A stretch of 64,000 nt of DNA from Candidatus Solirubrobacter pratensis (GCF_000425945.1 NZ_AUEK01000003.1:248001-312000); one strand, 5' to 3'; positions 7,799 to 15,633 are shown, counted from the first letter of the stretch. Program-made: numbers and translations. Notes: generated by a model from the sequence alone, not told the origin.

Positions 7799-8740
7799 AT
7801 GAGGGTCGCCGTCCTGAAGGGCGGCAACTCGCTGGAGCGCTACGTGTCGCTGCGCTCGGGCGCCCGCGTGGAGGACGCGCTGGAGCGGCTCGGGCACGAC
7901 GTCGTGCCGATCGACGTCGGCGCCGACCTCGTCGAGCGCCTGCAGGCCGACCGCCCCGACGTGGCGTTCGTCGCCCTGCACGGGCGCGGGGGCGAGGACG
8001 GCACGGTCCAGGAGCTGCTCGAGCTGGTCGGCGTGCCCTACACGGCGTCCGGTCCAGGTGCGTGCATCCGCTGCATGGACAAGGTCGTCGCCAAGCACGC
8101 GCTGCGCGACGCCGGCATCCCGACGCCGGACTTCTACGCCTTCAGCCAGGCCGCGTTCGCGGATCTCGGCGCCGCCAAGGCGCTGCCGGCGATCGAGGAG
8201 CGGCTCGAGTTCCCGATCGTCGTCAAGCCGGCGGCCGGCGGGTCGGCGATGGGGATCAAATTCGCGCGCACCGCAGGTGACGTGCCGGGCGCGCTCATCG
8301 CCGCCTTCTCCTACGACACCAAGGTGCTGCTGGAGCGCCACATCGCGGGTCGCGACCTCGCGGTCTCGGTGCTCGACGGCCCGGACGGGCCGCGGGCGCT
8401 GCCGGTCGTCGAGGCGATTCCCACCGGCGACTCGTACGACTTCGAGGCGCGCTACGAGATCGGCGCCACCCGCTTCGACTGCCCCGCCGAGCTGCCCGCC
8501 GAGCTCGCCCGCCGCGCGCAGGAGCTCGCGCTGGGGACCTGGCGCGTGCTCGGCTGCCGCGGCTTCGCCCGCGTGGACCTGATGCTCGAGGGCGAGGAGC
8601 TGACCGTGCTCGAGGCCAATGCGATCCCCGGGCTCACGGACACGTCGCTGCTGCCGCTCGCCGCGGACGCCGCCGGCATCGGCTTCGACGAGTTCGTCGC
8701 GCGGACCCTGGACCTGGCCGTCGCGCGCACCGCGGCGTAG
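7799..8740 (+). CDS. D-alanine-D-alanine ligase family (ATP-grasp) protein, divergent paralogue
   Basis: ATP-grasp ligase of 313 aa with the Ddl layout: N-terminal GGNSLERYVSLRSG, LHGRGGEDGTVQ, CMDKVVAKHAL, KPAAGGSAMGI, and metal-binding LEANAIPGLTDTSLLP. Compared with the canonical Ddl near 40 kb the first motif has ERY for the usual EHD/EHE, the last has EANAIPG for ENTLPG-type residues, and the protein is slightly shorter. It may still be a D-Ala-D-Ala ligase, or ligate other amino acids. It follows an aminotransferase and ends two bases before an AraC-type regulator gene. Start ATG with GAGG about 6 bases upstream inside the repeat. Confidence 0.82.
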   Translation: MRVAVLKGGNSLERYVSLRSGARVEDALERLGHDVVPIDVGADLVERLQADRPDVAFVALHGRGGEDGTVQELLELVGVPYTASGPGACIRCMDKVVAKHALRDAGIPTPDFYAFSQAAFADLGAAKALPAIEERLEFPIVVKPAAGGSAMGIKFARTAGDVPGALIAAFSYDTKVLLERHIAGRDLAVSVLDGPDGPRALPVVEAIPTGDSYDFEARYEIGATRFDCPAELPAELARRAQELALGTWRVLGCRGFARVDLMLEGEELTVLEANAIPGLTDTSLLPLAADAAGIGFDEFVARTLDLAVARTAA

Positions 8741-8742
8741 CC

Positions 8743-9159
8743 GTGGGCTACGAGGAGAACCGACGGCTGCTGCGGGCGCGCGACGCGATGGACCGCAGCT
8801 ACGCCGACGCGCTCGACGTCCAGGCGCTCGCCGACGCCGTCCACCTCTCCCGCGCGCACTTCATCCGCAGCTTCCGCGACGCGTTCGGGGAGACGCCGCA
8901 CCGCTATCTCCAGCGCCGGCGGATCGAGCGGGCGATGGCGTTCCTGCGCGAGACCGGCCGGCCGGTGACGGAGATCTGCTTCGACGTGGGCTTCTCAAGC
9001 CTCGGCACGTTCTGCCGCACGTTCCGCGCGATCGTCGGGTGCTCGCCGACCGAGTACCGCGCCCGCTCGGCCCCGCGGCGGATCCCGGGCTGCATGGCGA
9101 TGGCGCTGGACCGCCCATCGGGCACTTTCGGAGAAGCCCGGAGCGCGCGCCGCGCGTAG
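8743..9159 (+). CDS. AraC family helix-turn-helix regulator
   Basis: Small DNA-binding protein of 138 aa consisting almost entirely of the AraC HTH_18 domain: DVQALADAVHLSRAHFIRSF is the first helix-turn-helix (about residues 26-45), and VTEICFDVGFSSLGTFCRTF the second, followed by the GCSPTEYR family signature. There is no ligand-binding domain. GTG start two bases after the ligase stop. The next gene is a VOC (glyoxalase-fold) protein, then a DHFR-like protein, a pairing common in actinobacterial genomes; it may regulate these neighbours. Confidence 0.88.
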   Translation: MGYEENRRLLRARDAMDRSYADALDVQALADAVHLSRAHFIRSFRDAFGETPHRYLQRRRIERAMAFLRETGRPVTEICFDVGFSSLGTFCRTFRAIVGCSPTEYRARSAPRRIPGCMAMALDRPSGTFGEARSARRA

Positions 9160-9162
9160 CGT
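9157..9162 (+). promoter_or_regulatory. -10 box for a leaderless VOC transcript
   Basis: TAGCGT ends six bases before the ATG of the VOC gene; its TAG is also the stop codon of the AraC gene. The spacing is that of actinobacterial leaderless promoters (TANNNT followed by start about 7 bases later). No clear -35. Confidence 0.6.
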
Positions 9163-9168
9163 GCGCGC

Positions 9169-9594
9169 ATGCTCAGCTCCATCTCGCACACGCCGGTCTA
9201 CGTCCTCGACCATGACGCGGCGCTCGACTTCTACGTCGGCAAGCTCGGGCTCGAGGTCCGTACCGACGCGCAGCTCGAGTTCATGCGGTTCCTGACCATC
9301 AACGTCCCCGGGGATCCGCACCACGAGCTGCTGCTCACCGTCCCCGGCCCTCCGCTGCACGACGACGCCACGGCGCAGGCCCTGCGCGAGCTGATCGGCA
9401 AGGGCGCGCTCACCGCGGCCCTGTTCCGCACCGCCGACTGCCGCGGCACGTACGCCCGGCTGCGCGACTTGGGCGTGGAGTTCACCGAGGAGCCGACGGA
9501 ACGCTTCTACGGCATCGACTGCGCGCTGCGGGACCCGTTCGGCAACTGGATCCGGATCACCCAGCAGGCCGAGATCGTCGTGGTTCCGTCGTGA
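9169..9594 (+). CDS. VOC family (glyoxalase/bleomycin resistance-like) protein
   Basis: Single vicinal-oxygen-chelate domain protein of 141 aa. The first beta-alpha-beta unit reads TPVYVLDHDAALDFYVGKLG and the second ends FYGIDCALRDPFGNWIRITQ, the usual dioxygenase/glyoxalase-like signature. Candidate metal ligands are His8-region and the final Glu/Ile segment but are not certain. No Shine-Dalgarno; a TAGCGT box six bases upstream indicates a leaderless mRNA. Overlaps the next gene by 4 bases (GTGA). Substrate unknown. Confidence 0.88.
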   Translation: MLSSISHTPVYVLDHDAALDFYVGKLGLEVRTDAQLEFMRFLTINVPGDPHHELLLTVPGPPLHDDATAQALRELIGKGALTAALFRTADCRGTYARLRDLGVEFTEEPTERFYGIDCALRDPFGNWIRITQQAEIVVVPS

Positions 9595-10151
9595 TCACCG
9601 TCGTCACGCATCTCACGCTCGACGGCGTCATGCAGGCTCCGGCTGCCGCCGGGGAGGACACGCGCGGCGGCTTCACCCGCGGCGGCTGGGCGGTGCCGTA
9701 CCAGGACGAGGCATTGATGCGCCTGGTCGGCCCGCAGACCGGCGCGGGCGGCGGGCTGCTGCTCGGCCGCCGGACCTACGAGCACTTCTTCTCGGTCTGG
9801 CCCAAGCGCGCCGGCGACGGGAATCCGTTCAGCGAGATCCTGAACCGGACGACCAAATACGTCGTCTCGCGGACGCTCCAGGAGCCGTTGGCGTGGGAGA
9901 ACTCGGTGCTCATCCGCGAGCCGGTGCGCCCGGAGCCGGACGTCACCGTGCTCGGGAGCGGTGAGCTCGTCCAGTCGCTGCTGGCGCGCGACCTCGTGGA
10001 CCGCCTCCTGCTCGCGATCCATCCGCTCGTGCTGGGCCAGGGCCGGCGGCTGTTCCCCGACGGCGGGGCGCCCGTCACGCTCGACCTGGTCGAGTCCGAG
10101 GCGACGCCGAAGGGCGTCGTGTACGCGCAGTACGTGCGCGCGGGGACCTAG
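9591..10151 (+). CDS. Dihydrofolate reductase-like (RibD C-terminal) protein
   Basis: NADPH-binding reductase fold of 186 aa. Visible family motifs are THLTLDGVMQAP at the N-terminus, LLLGRRTYEHF near residue 60, TKYVVSRTL near 92, and the C-terminal half LVDRLLLAIHPLVLGQGRRLF. Proteins of this group (COG0262) are usually of unknown substrate; they are not the folate-pathway FolA. GTG start overlapping the VOC stop by 4 bases, so the two are coupled. Followed by a G-rich tandem repeat. Confidence 0.87.
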   Translation: MITVVTHLTLDGVMQAPAAAGEDTRGGFTRGGWAVPYQDEALMRLVGPQTGAGGGLLLGRRTYEHFFSVWPKRAGDGNPFSEILNRTTKYVVSRTLQEPLAWENSVLIREPVRPEPDVTVLGSGELVQSLLARDLVDRLLLAIHPLVLGQGRRLFPDGGAPVTLDLVESEATPKGVVYAQYVRAGT

Positions 10152-10274
10152 TTGAGGTCGGTAGTTGAGGTCGGATGATGGGGGTGGGGCGGAGGGGCTG
10201 CTGGCCTCAATCGCGGGGGGGGGCGGAGGGGCTGCTGGCCTCAATCGCGGGGTGGGGCGGAGGAGCTGCTCGCC
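10152..10274 (+). repeat. G-rich tandem repeat (family 2)
   Basis: Two copies of GTTGAGGTCGG, then about 2.7 units of a roughly 34-base repeat whose constant part is GTGGGGCGGAGGGGCTGCTGG followed by CCTCAATCGCGGG-type sequence. The gap lies between convergent genes. The left part, GGTCGGATGATGGGGGTGGG plus CGGAGGGG, is nearly identical to the reverse complement of the gyrB-gyrA gap. Confidence 0.85.
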
Positions 10275-10766
10275 TTAATCATCCCCGCCCGCGAAGTCCT
10301 CAGGGGACACGCGGTCGAGGAACTCCTTGAACTTGTCGACGACCTCTTCGGTCTCCTCGACCTCATGCTCGAACTCGATCGCGGACTCGGCGATCACGTC
10401 CTCGGCGGCGAAGATCGGGGCGCCGGAGCGGACGGCGAGCGCCAGCGCGTCGCTCGGCCGGGAGTCGATCTCGACCTCGCGTCCGTTCACTGACAGGGTG
10501 ATCGACGCGTAGAAGGTGTTCTCGCGCAGTTCGGTGACCGAGACGCGGGTGCACGACACCTCGAGCTCGCCGAGCATGTCGAACAGGAGGTCGTGCGTCA
10601 TGGGCCGCGGCGTGGACGCTCCCTGCAGCTTCATCAAGATGGCCGCGGCCTCTGGATGCCCGATCCAGATGGGCAGGAACTTGTTCGTGTCGACGGCCTT
10701 GAGCAGCACGATCGGCTGTTTGCCGACCATGTCGAAGCTCACGCCGTAGATGACCATCTCCTGCAC
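10275..10766 (-). CDS. Bifunctional nuclease (DUF151) family protein
   Basis: Protein of 163 aa with the DUF151 core: GKQPIVLLKAVDTNKFLPIWI, EAAAILMKLQG, RPMTHDLLFDML and the SRPSDALALAVRSGAPIFA signature, followed by an acidic C-terminal tail. The family includes plant bifunctional nucleases and Mycobacterium Rv1829; the cellular role in bacteria is poorly defined. GTG at 10766 was chosen because GAGGAG lies about ten bases upstream; the ATG three codons later has its AGGAG too close to be used. A TATACT -10 sits at 10804-10809. Confidence 0.85.
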   Translation of the reverse strand: MQEMVIYGVSFDMVGKQPIVLLKAVDTNKFLPIWIGHPEAAAILMKLQGASTPRPMTHDLLFDMLGELEVSCTRVSVTELRENTFYASITLSVNGREVEIDSRPSDALALAVRSGAPIFAAEDVIAESAIEFEHEVEETEEVVDKFKEFLDRVSPEDFAGGDD

Positions 10767-10803
10767 TCTGGGGGCGCTCCTCGCTCGCTCGCGTGGGTCC
10801 CCA

Positions 10804-10825
10804 AGTATAGGCGCCGCCCTATCCT
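10804..10825. promoter_or_regulatory. Divergent -10 boxes: DUF151 (minus) and histidine kinase (plus)
   Basis: On the minus strand TATACT (10804-10809), a canonical -10, precedes the DUF151 gene by a 38-base leader. On the plus strand TATCCT (10820-10825) ends 7 bases before the GTG of the kinase gene, the leaderless spacing. The two boxes are only ten bases apart, so the promoters likely interfere. Confidence 0.6.
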
Positions 10826-10832
10826 CGACCCA

Positions 10833-12434
10833 GTGGCCTCCGACCGGCCGCTCGACGATGCGCAGGCCGTGCTCGGAGGGCCGGTCATCGGTGCCCGCAG
10901 CTCGCGGGGCGGCGATGAGACCGATCCGTCTCTCGGACGTGCGCCCGTCGCGCGGGAGGTGGAAGATGCAGGGGTGGCAACGCCGATCCGTCGCCGGCTG
11001 AAGGCCGGCCTCGTGAGCGCGGCGCTCATCGCCGCGGTCTCCGCGGTGATCGCGCTCCTCCAGACGGGCGTGCCCGCCTCCGGCTTGGGCGTGCTCTACC
11101 TGCTCGCCGTCGTGCCGCTCGCGCTCGCCTACGGACTGGCGACGGCGGTCCCCGCCTCGCTGGTGAGCATGGCGGTCTTCGACTACTTCTTCCTCGCGCC
11201 GCGGGAATCGATCGACCCCGGCAACTCGGACAACTGGATCATCCTCGCGGCCTTCCTGGCCGCCGCGCTCACGGTCTGCGTGCTGGCGGAGCGGTCCAAG
11301 CGCGAGGCACGCCTGTCGGCGCGGCTGGCGGACGAGCAGGCGGCGCTGCGGCGCGTCGCGACGCTGGTGGCGCGGGCCGTGCCCTCGCAGGAGCTCTTCG
11401 AGGCCGTGACGAGGGAGATCGGCGTGCTGTGCGGCGCCGACATGGCGCGGCTCGAGCGCTACGAGCCCGACGGAACGGTCACGGCGGTCGCGGCGTGGAC
11501 GCGCGGCGACGCCGCGCGGCTCGCGGTCGGGCGGCGGTTTGCACTCGAGGGCGCGAGCATCGCCCAGCAGGTGCGCGAGACCGGGCAGCCGGCGCGCATC
11601 GACAGCTTCGCCGACGCCCACGGCCCGATCGCTCGCGAAGCCCGGTCGGTCGGCATCCGTTCGTCGATCGGCGGCCCGATCGTCGTGGGGCGCCGGGTCT
11701 GGGGCGTGATCGCCGCGTCGACGTGGAGCGACGACCCGTTTCCGCCGGGCACCGAAGCGCGGATCGGGGAGTTCACGGAGCTGATCGCCACCGCGATCTC
11801 CAACGCGCAGGCCAACGCCGAGCTCGTCGCCTCGCGCACGCGCATCCTGGCGACCGCCGACGACGCGCGGCGCCGGGTGGCGCGCGACCTCCACGACGGC
11901 GCCCAGCAGCGCATCGTGCAGACGATCATCATGCTCAAGCTCGCGCAGCGCGATCTGCCCGCCGACCACCCGGCTGCGGCGCTCGTGGACGACGCGCTCG
12001 CCCAGGCCGAGGAGAGCAACGCCGACCTGCGCGAGCTCGCCCACGGCGTCCTGCCGTCGGTGCTGACGCACGGCGGGCTTCGGGCCGGCGTCGACTCGCT
12101 GGTCTCGCGCGTGAGCATCCCCGTCGACGTCGCGGTCCCGGACGAGCGGCTCCCCGCCGGGATCGAGGCGAGCGCGTACTTCGTCGTCGCGGAGGCGCTG
12201 ACGAACGTCGTCAAGCACGCCCAGGCCGGGCACGCCGAGATCACCGCACGCGTCGAGGCCGGTGCGCTGCGGCTCGGCGTCCGCGACGACGGCATCGGCG
12301 GCGCCGAGCACGCGGGCACGGGGCTGATCGGCCTCGGCGACCGCCTCTCGGCGATCGGCGGCGAGCTCAGCGTGCACAGCCCGCCGGGCGGCGGCACGAC
12401 GGTGGAGGCGACGTTCCCGCTTCCCGCGGATTGA
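10833..12434 (+). CDS. Membrane sensor histidine kinase (DUF4118-GAF-HisKA_3)
   Basis: Sensor kinase of 533 aa. After a polar N-terminus come about four membrane spans (about residues 59-150) of the DUF4118/KdpD type (LGVLYLLAVVPLALAYG, AVFDYFFLAPR), a GAF domain (about 190-330), then a NarL/DegS-type dimerisation domain with phospho-acceptor His354 in RDLHDGAQQR and an HATPase domain with EALTNVVKHA, DDGIGG and GTGLIGL. The expected LuxR-type response regulator partner is not adjacent. The GTG start is set by a TATCCT box 7 bases upstream; a second GTG at 10974 would remove 47 residues. Ends just before a terminator and tRNA-Ile. Confidence 0.88.
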   Translation: MASDRPLDDAQAVLGGPVIGARSSRGGDETDPSLGRAPVAREVEDAGVATPIRRRLKAGLVSAALIAAVSAVIALLQTGVPASGLGVLYLLAVVPLALAYGLATAVPASLVSMAVFDYFFLAPRESIDPGNSDNWIILAAFLAAALTVCVLAERSKREARLSARLADEQAALRRVATLVARAVPSQELFEAVTREIGVLCGADMARLERYEPDGTVTAVAAWTRGDAARLAVGRRFALEGASIAQQVRETGQPARIDSFADAHGPIAREARSVGIRSSIGGPIVVGRRVWGVIAASTWSDDPFPPGTEARIGEFTELIATAISNAQANAELVASRTRILATADDARRRVARDLHDGAQQRIVQTIIMLKLAQRDLPADHPAAALVDDALAQAEESNADLRELAHGVLPSVLTHGGLRAGVDSLVSRVSIPVDVAVPDERLPAGIEASAYFVVAEALTNVVKHAQAGHAEITARVEAGALRLGVRDDGIGGAEHAGTGLIGLGDRLSAIGGELSVHSPPGGGTTVEATFPLPAD

Positions 12435-12445
12435 CCCGGGCAGAG

Positions 12446-12468
12446 AAAAGGCCCCTGTGCGGGGCCTT
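12446..12468 (-). terminator. Intrinsic terminator after tRNA-Ile
   Basis: AAGGCCCC (12448-12455) pairs with GGGGCCTT (12461-12468) around a 5-base loop; in the minus direction the stem is followed by TTTTC. It ends the tRNA transcript and may also stop the kinase mRNA from the other side. Confidence 0.85.
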
Positions 12469-12474
12469 CGTGAG

Positions 12475-12548
<74 letters not shown>

Positions 12549-12569
12549 GCTGCGGCGCGGAATGATAGC

Positions 12570-13454
12570 TCAGCCGCGCTCGAGGGCTCCCAGCCGCTCG
12601 GCCAGCGCCTCCGCCTCATCCAGCGATCCGACCGCGAGCGTGACGGTGAAGCCCTCGCGGCGCGGGGCGATGCGGACGTCGGCGCCGAGGGCGCGGGCCA
12701 GGGCGTCCTGCAGGCGCTCGGCCGCGGCCTGCTGGTCGGGATGGACCGTGCGCTTGGGGCTGTGCGGGGCCTCGGGCGGAGCGGCGGCGGCGCGGGCGCG
12801 GGCCTCGGTCTCGCGCACCGTCCAGCCCTCCTGCACCGCCGTGCGGGCGAGGCGGCGGCGGTCGGCGTGGTCGGGCGCCGTGAGCAGCGCGCGGCCGTGG
12901 CCCTCGCTGAGCCGGCCCTCGGTCAGAAGGTCCAGGACCTCGTCCGGGAGGTCCAGCAGCCGCATCAGGTTCGACACCGCGACGCGGGAGCGGCCGACGC
13001 GGCGGCCGACGTCCTCGCGTGTGAGTCCCAGCTCGTCGACCAGCAGCGCGCAGGCGCGCGCCTCCTCGACCGGGTTGAGGTCCTCGCGCGCCATGTTCTC
13101 GATCAGCGCCAGCTCGAGCGTCTCCGCGTCCTCGTGCGGCTGGACGACCGCCGGGATCGTCTCCAGGCCCGCAAGCTGGGCCGCGCGCCAGCGGCGCTCT
13201 CCGGCGATCAGCTCGTAGCTGCCGCCGGGGACCGGGCGCACGAGCACCGGCTGCAGCACGCCGCGCGCGCGCAGCGAGTCGGCCAGCGCCACGAGGCTGT
13301 CCTCGTCGAACGCGCGCCGTGGCTGGCGCGGGTTCGGCGTGATCAGCTCCACCGGCACGCGCCGCAGGTCGGGTGGCAGGTCCGCCCCGGGCGTGCCGGT
13401 CGGCGAGAGGATCGCCGCGAGCCCGCGGCCCATCCCCCGGTTGCGCTCAGCCAC
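12570..13454 (-). CDS. parB: Chromosome-partitioning protein ParB (CTPase, parS-binding)
   Basis: Centromere-binding protein of 294 aa. The N-terminal ParB/Srx domain carries the CTP-binding motif GERRWRAA (in YELIAGERRWRAAQLAG, about residues 84-100) and the box II NMAREDLNP; the helix-turn-helix LTREDVGRRVGRSRVAVSNL follows, then a C-terminal dimerisation region. Start and parA stop overlap by 8 bases. Two parS sites lie 1.7 kb upstream at the rsmG start. It spreads on DNA as a clamp and recruits SMC in known systems. Confidence 0.95.
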   Translation of the reverse strand: MAERNRGMGRGLAAILSPTGTPGADLPPDLRRVPVELITPNPRQPRRAFDEDSLVALADSLRARGVLQPVLVRPVPGGSYELIAGERRWRAAQLAGLETIPAVVQPHEDAETLELALIENMAREDLNPVEEARACALLVDELGLTREDVGRRVGRSRVAVSNLMRLLDLPDEVLDLLTEGRLSEGHGRALLTAPDHADRRRLARTAVQEGWTVRETEARARAAAAPPEAPHSPKRTVHPDQQAAAERLQDALARALGADVRIAPRREGFTVTLAVGSLDEAEALAERLGALERG

Positions 13455-14202
13455 GGGCGGCCACCTCCTTGGCCAGCTCGAAGTACGCCTCCGAGCCGGC
13501 GCAGTGCGGATCGTGGTGGATCACGGGCACGCCGTAGCTCGGTGCCTCGCCGAGCCGCACGTTGCGCGGGATCACGGTGTCGAAGACGAGCGCCGGGAAG
13601 TGCTCGCGCACCTCGCGCTCGACGTCCTGCGCGAGCTTCGTGCGTGCGTCGTGCATGGTCAGCAGCATGCCGGCGACCGTCAGGCGCGGGTTCAGCTCGC
13701 GCTGGATCAGCGACAGCGTGTCCAGCAGGCCCGCGAGCCCCTCGAGCGCGAAGTACTCGGTCTGGACCGGGACGATCACGCGATCGGCCGCGACCAGCGC
13801 GTTGACGGTGAGCGGCCCGAGCGAGGGCGGGCAGTCGAGCAGGATGAACGCGAAGTCCTCGCGCAGCGGCGCGATCGCGTCGCGCAGGCGCATCTCCGAC
13901 CCCGCCGAGCGCGGAAGCTCCATCGTCGCGCCCGCCAGGTCGGGCGTCGAGACGAGGATCGAGAGATGGTCGATCGCGGTTGGCCGGATCGCTTCGGCCG
14001 CCGGCAGCTCGCCGGTCAGGACCTCGTAGACGCCGGCGGAGTCGCGGTCGACCCCGAGGCCGACCGTCGCGTTGCCCTGCGGGTCCACATCGACCACCAG
14101 GGTCTCGTAGCCGGCCGCGGCGATGCACGCGGCCACATTGACCGCGGTGGTCGTCTTGCCGACCCCGCCCTTCTGGTTGGCGATCGCGTAGATGGTGCCC
14201 AT
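13447..14202 (-). CDS. parA: Chromosome-partitioning ATPase ParA (Soj)
   Basis: Deviant-Walker ATPase of 251 aa, short Soj-like form without an N-terminal HTH. KGGVGKTTT is at residues 11-19, the Walker A' VVDVDPQGN near 39-47, and Walker B FILLDCPPSLG near 113-123. It binds DNA non-specifically and moves ParB-parS complexes. A TAGCGT box on the minus strand (14213-14218) lies ten bases before the ATG and there is no good Shine-Dalgarno, suggesting a very short leader. Overlaps parB by 8 bases. Confidence 0.96.
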   Translation of the reverse strand: MGTIYAIANQKGGVGKTTTAVNVAACIAAAGYETLVVDVDPQGNATVGLGVDRDSAGVYEVLTGELPAAEAIRPTAIDHLSILVSTPDLAGATMELPRSAGSEMRLRDAIAPLREDFAFILLDCPPSLGPLTVNALVAADRVIVPVQTEYFALEGLAGLLDTLSLIQRELNPRLTVAGMLLTMHDARTKLAQDVEREVREHFPALVFDTVIPRNVRLGEAPSYGVPVIHHDPHCAGSEAYFELAKEVAARG

Positions 14203-14468
14203 GTCGCCCCCGACGCTAGCGATCCGGGCGGCGGATCCGCGGTTCAGGGCGGCGGCTCGACGACCGGTGATGCGCGCGGGATCCGCATCGCGGGCGGCGA
14301 TCCACTCCGGCTCGGCTCGTCATCGGCGCGCCGAGGGGCGCCCGGCCCCGCGTCCGCCGCCGGTGGCCGCGCTCACCCGTGGCCAGATTCGCCCCCCAAT
14401 CGACGAGGATCGCGGGCGGCGGCGGCGGTCCCACGCGGCGGCACCCCAGAGGATTCCGCGGTTACCGG
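14203..14468. other. parA-rsmG gap with direct repeats
   Basis: 266 bases without a convincing gene. They hold the parA -10 box (14213-14218 on the minus strand) and several imperfect GC-rich copies of GGATCCGC / GCGGGCGGCG-type sequence (around 14233, 14279 and 14408). No terminator with a T tract and no parS site is visible here. Confidence 0.5.
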
Positions 14469-15158
14469 CTACGCCAGCGGGCGCTTCATCGCCATTCCGG
14501 GCCGGCGCGGGAACCGCTCCGGGGTGGGCGCGGTCTTGCAGAACACGTGCAGCGTCCGATCCCGCGCCGCCGGATAGGGCTGCACCTCGACCACCTCGAC
14601 GGGCGCCAAGCCCAGGATCTCGGCGGCCGCGGCGCCGGCCGCCGACTCCTCCGGCGAGACGGCGGCCTTCCAGGCGACGACGTGACCGCCGTCCTCCAGC
14701 AGCGGCGCGGCGTACTCGAGCACGACCGGCAGCGCCGCCAGGGCGCGCGCGGTGACGAGGTCGTGGGCGGCGAGCCCCTCCTCCCACTCCTCCGCGCGCG
14801 CGTGGACCACGCGTACATTCCGCATTCCGTCGGCGGCCCGCTCGAGGTAGCGGCAGTGGCGGATCGCGCTCTCGACGAGCCGCACGTCCGCGTCGGGGAG
14901 CGCGGCGGCGAGCGCGAGCCCCGGCCAGCCGGCGCCGGAGCCGAGGTCGGCGACCCGGCGAGCTGCCGCGACCATCGGGAGCTCCAGCGCAACGAGCGAG
15001 TCGGCGACGTGGCGCTCGAGCGCCTGAGCCGGATCACGGACCGTCGTCGACGCCGCCGGGTCCGTGGCCTGCAGCTCGAGGATGCGAGCGAGCGGCTCCG
15101 CAGCGCTCTCGGGAGCGCCGAGGCGTTTCACGTGAAACGCGACGTCCTCGTGTTTCAC
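14469..15158 (-). CDS. rsmG: 16S rRNA (guanine527-N7)-methyltransferase RsmG (GidB)
   Basis: SAM-dependent methyltransferase of 229 aa that in known bacteria methylates G527 of 16S rRNA. The SAM motif VADLGSGAGWPGLALA is at about residues 68-83, followed by LVESAIRHCRYL and the VTARALAALPVVLEYAAPLL region of the family. The GTG start (15158) lies inside a parS site, and codons 8-12 (FHVKR) are the second parS site read as protein, so the N-terminal residues are dictated by the centromere sequence. Position between parA and khpB/yidC is the conserved origin order. Confidence 0.93.
   Translation of the reverse strand: MKHEDVAFHVKRLGAPESAAEPLARILELQATDPAASTTVRDPAQALERHVADSLVALELPMVAAARRVADLGSGAGWPGLALAAALPDADVRLVESAIRHCRYLERAADGMRNVRVVHARAEEWEEGLAAHDLVTARALAALPVVLEYAAPLLEDGGHVVAWKAAVSPEESAAGAAAAEILGLAPVEVVEVQPYPAARDRTLHVFCKTAPTPERFPRRPGMAMKRPLA
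15124..15139. promoter_or_regulatory. parS site 1
   Basis: CGTTTCACGTGAAACG, a perfect 16-base palindrome matching the conserved bacterial parS GTTTCACGTGAAAC; it is read as codons for FHVKR in rsmG. Confidence 0.95.
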
Positions 15159-15165
15159 GTGAAAC
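15152..15165. promoter_or_regulatory. parS site 2 (contains the rsmG start codon)
   Basis: GTTTCACGTGAAAC, centre 27 bases from that of site 1. The GTG inside it is the rsmG start. Expected to be bound by ParB encoded 1.7 kb away. Confidence 0.95.
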
Positions 15166-15171
15166 GGTGGG

Positions 15172-15633
15172 TCAGGAGCCCAGCGGTGCGACGACGAGGT
15201 GCCGATCCGGCTCGGTGCCCTCGGAGTACGTCTCGACGTCGTCGCGGTCCTTGAGGTACTCGTGCACGACCTTGCGCTCGGTGGCGCTCATCGCATCCAG
15301 GGCGACCGGCCGGCCGGAGCGCACGGCGTCTGCGGCCGCGTCGTCGGCCTGCCGCTGCAGCGCCTGCTCACGCCGGTCGCGGTAGCCGGCGGCGTCGATC
15401 ACCACGCGAATGCCCGCCGACGGCGGGACGTCGCGCGTGGCCACCTTGAACGCCAGGTGCTGCACAGCGTCGATCGTCGTGCCGTGGCGGCCGATGAACA
15501 GGCCGAGGTCATCGCCCTCGAGGATGCCGCGGATGTTGCGGCCCTCCTCGTCGACGACCACGTCGGCGTCGAGACCCAGCGCTTCGCTGACGTGCTCGAG
15601 CAGGTCGCGCACCCGATCTGCCGCGTCGCTCAT
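15172..15633 (-). CDS. khpB: RNA-binding protein KhpB/Jag (KH-R3H)
   Basis: RNA-binding protein of 153 aa. The KH domain carries the GxxG-type loop in LFIGRHGTTIDAVQHL and is followed by an R3H domain (MSATERKVVHEYLKDRDDV, with R and H of R3H). The N-terminal Jag_N domain of Bacillus Jag is absent, which explains the short length; actinobacterial members are often short. Starts 4 bases inside the end of yidC (ATGA overlap). In firmicutes KhpB works with KhpA in cell-division control. Confidence 0.9.
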   Translation of the reverse strand: MSDAADRVRDLLEHVSEALGLDADVVVDEEGRNIRGILEGDDLGLFIGRHGTTIDAVQHLAFKVATRDVPPSAGIRVVIDAAGYRDRREQALQRQADDAAADAVRSGRPVALDAMSATERKVVHEYLKDRDDVETYSEGTEPDRHLVVAPLGS

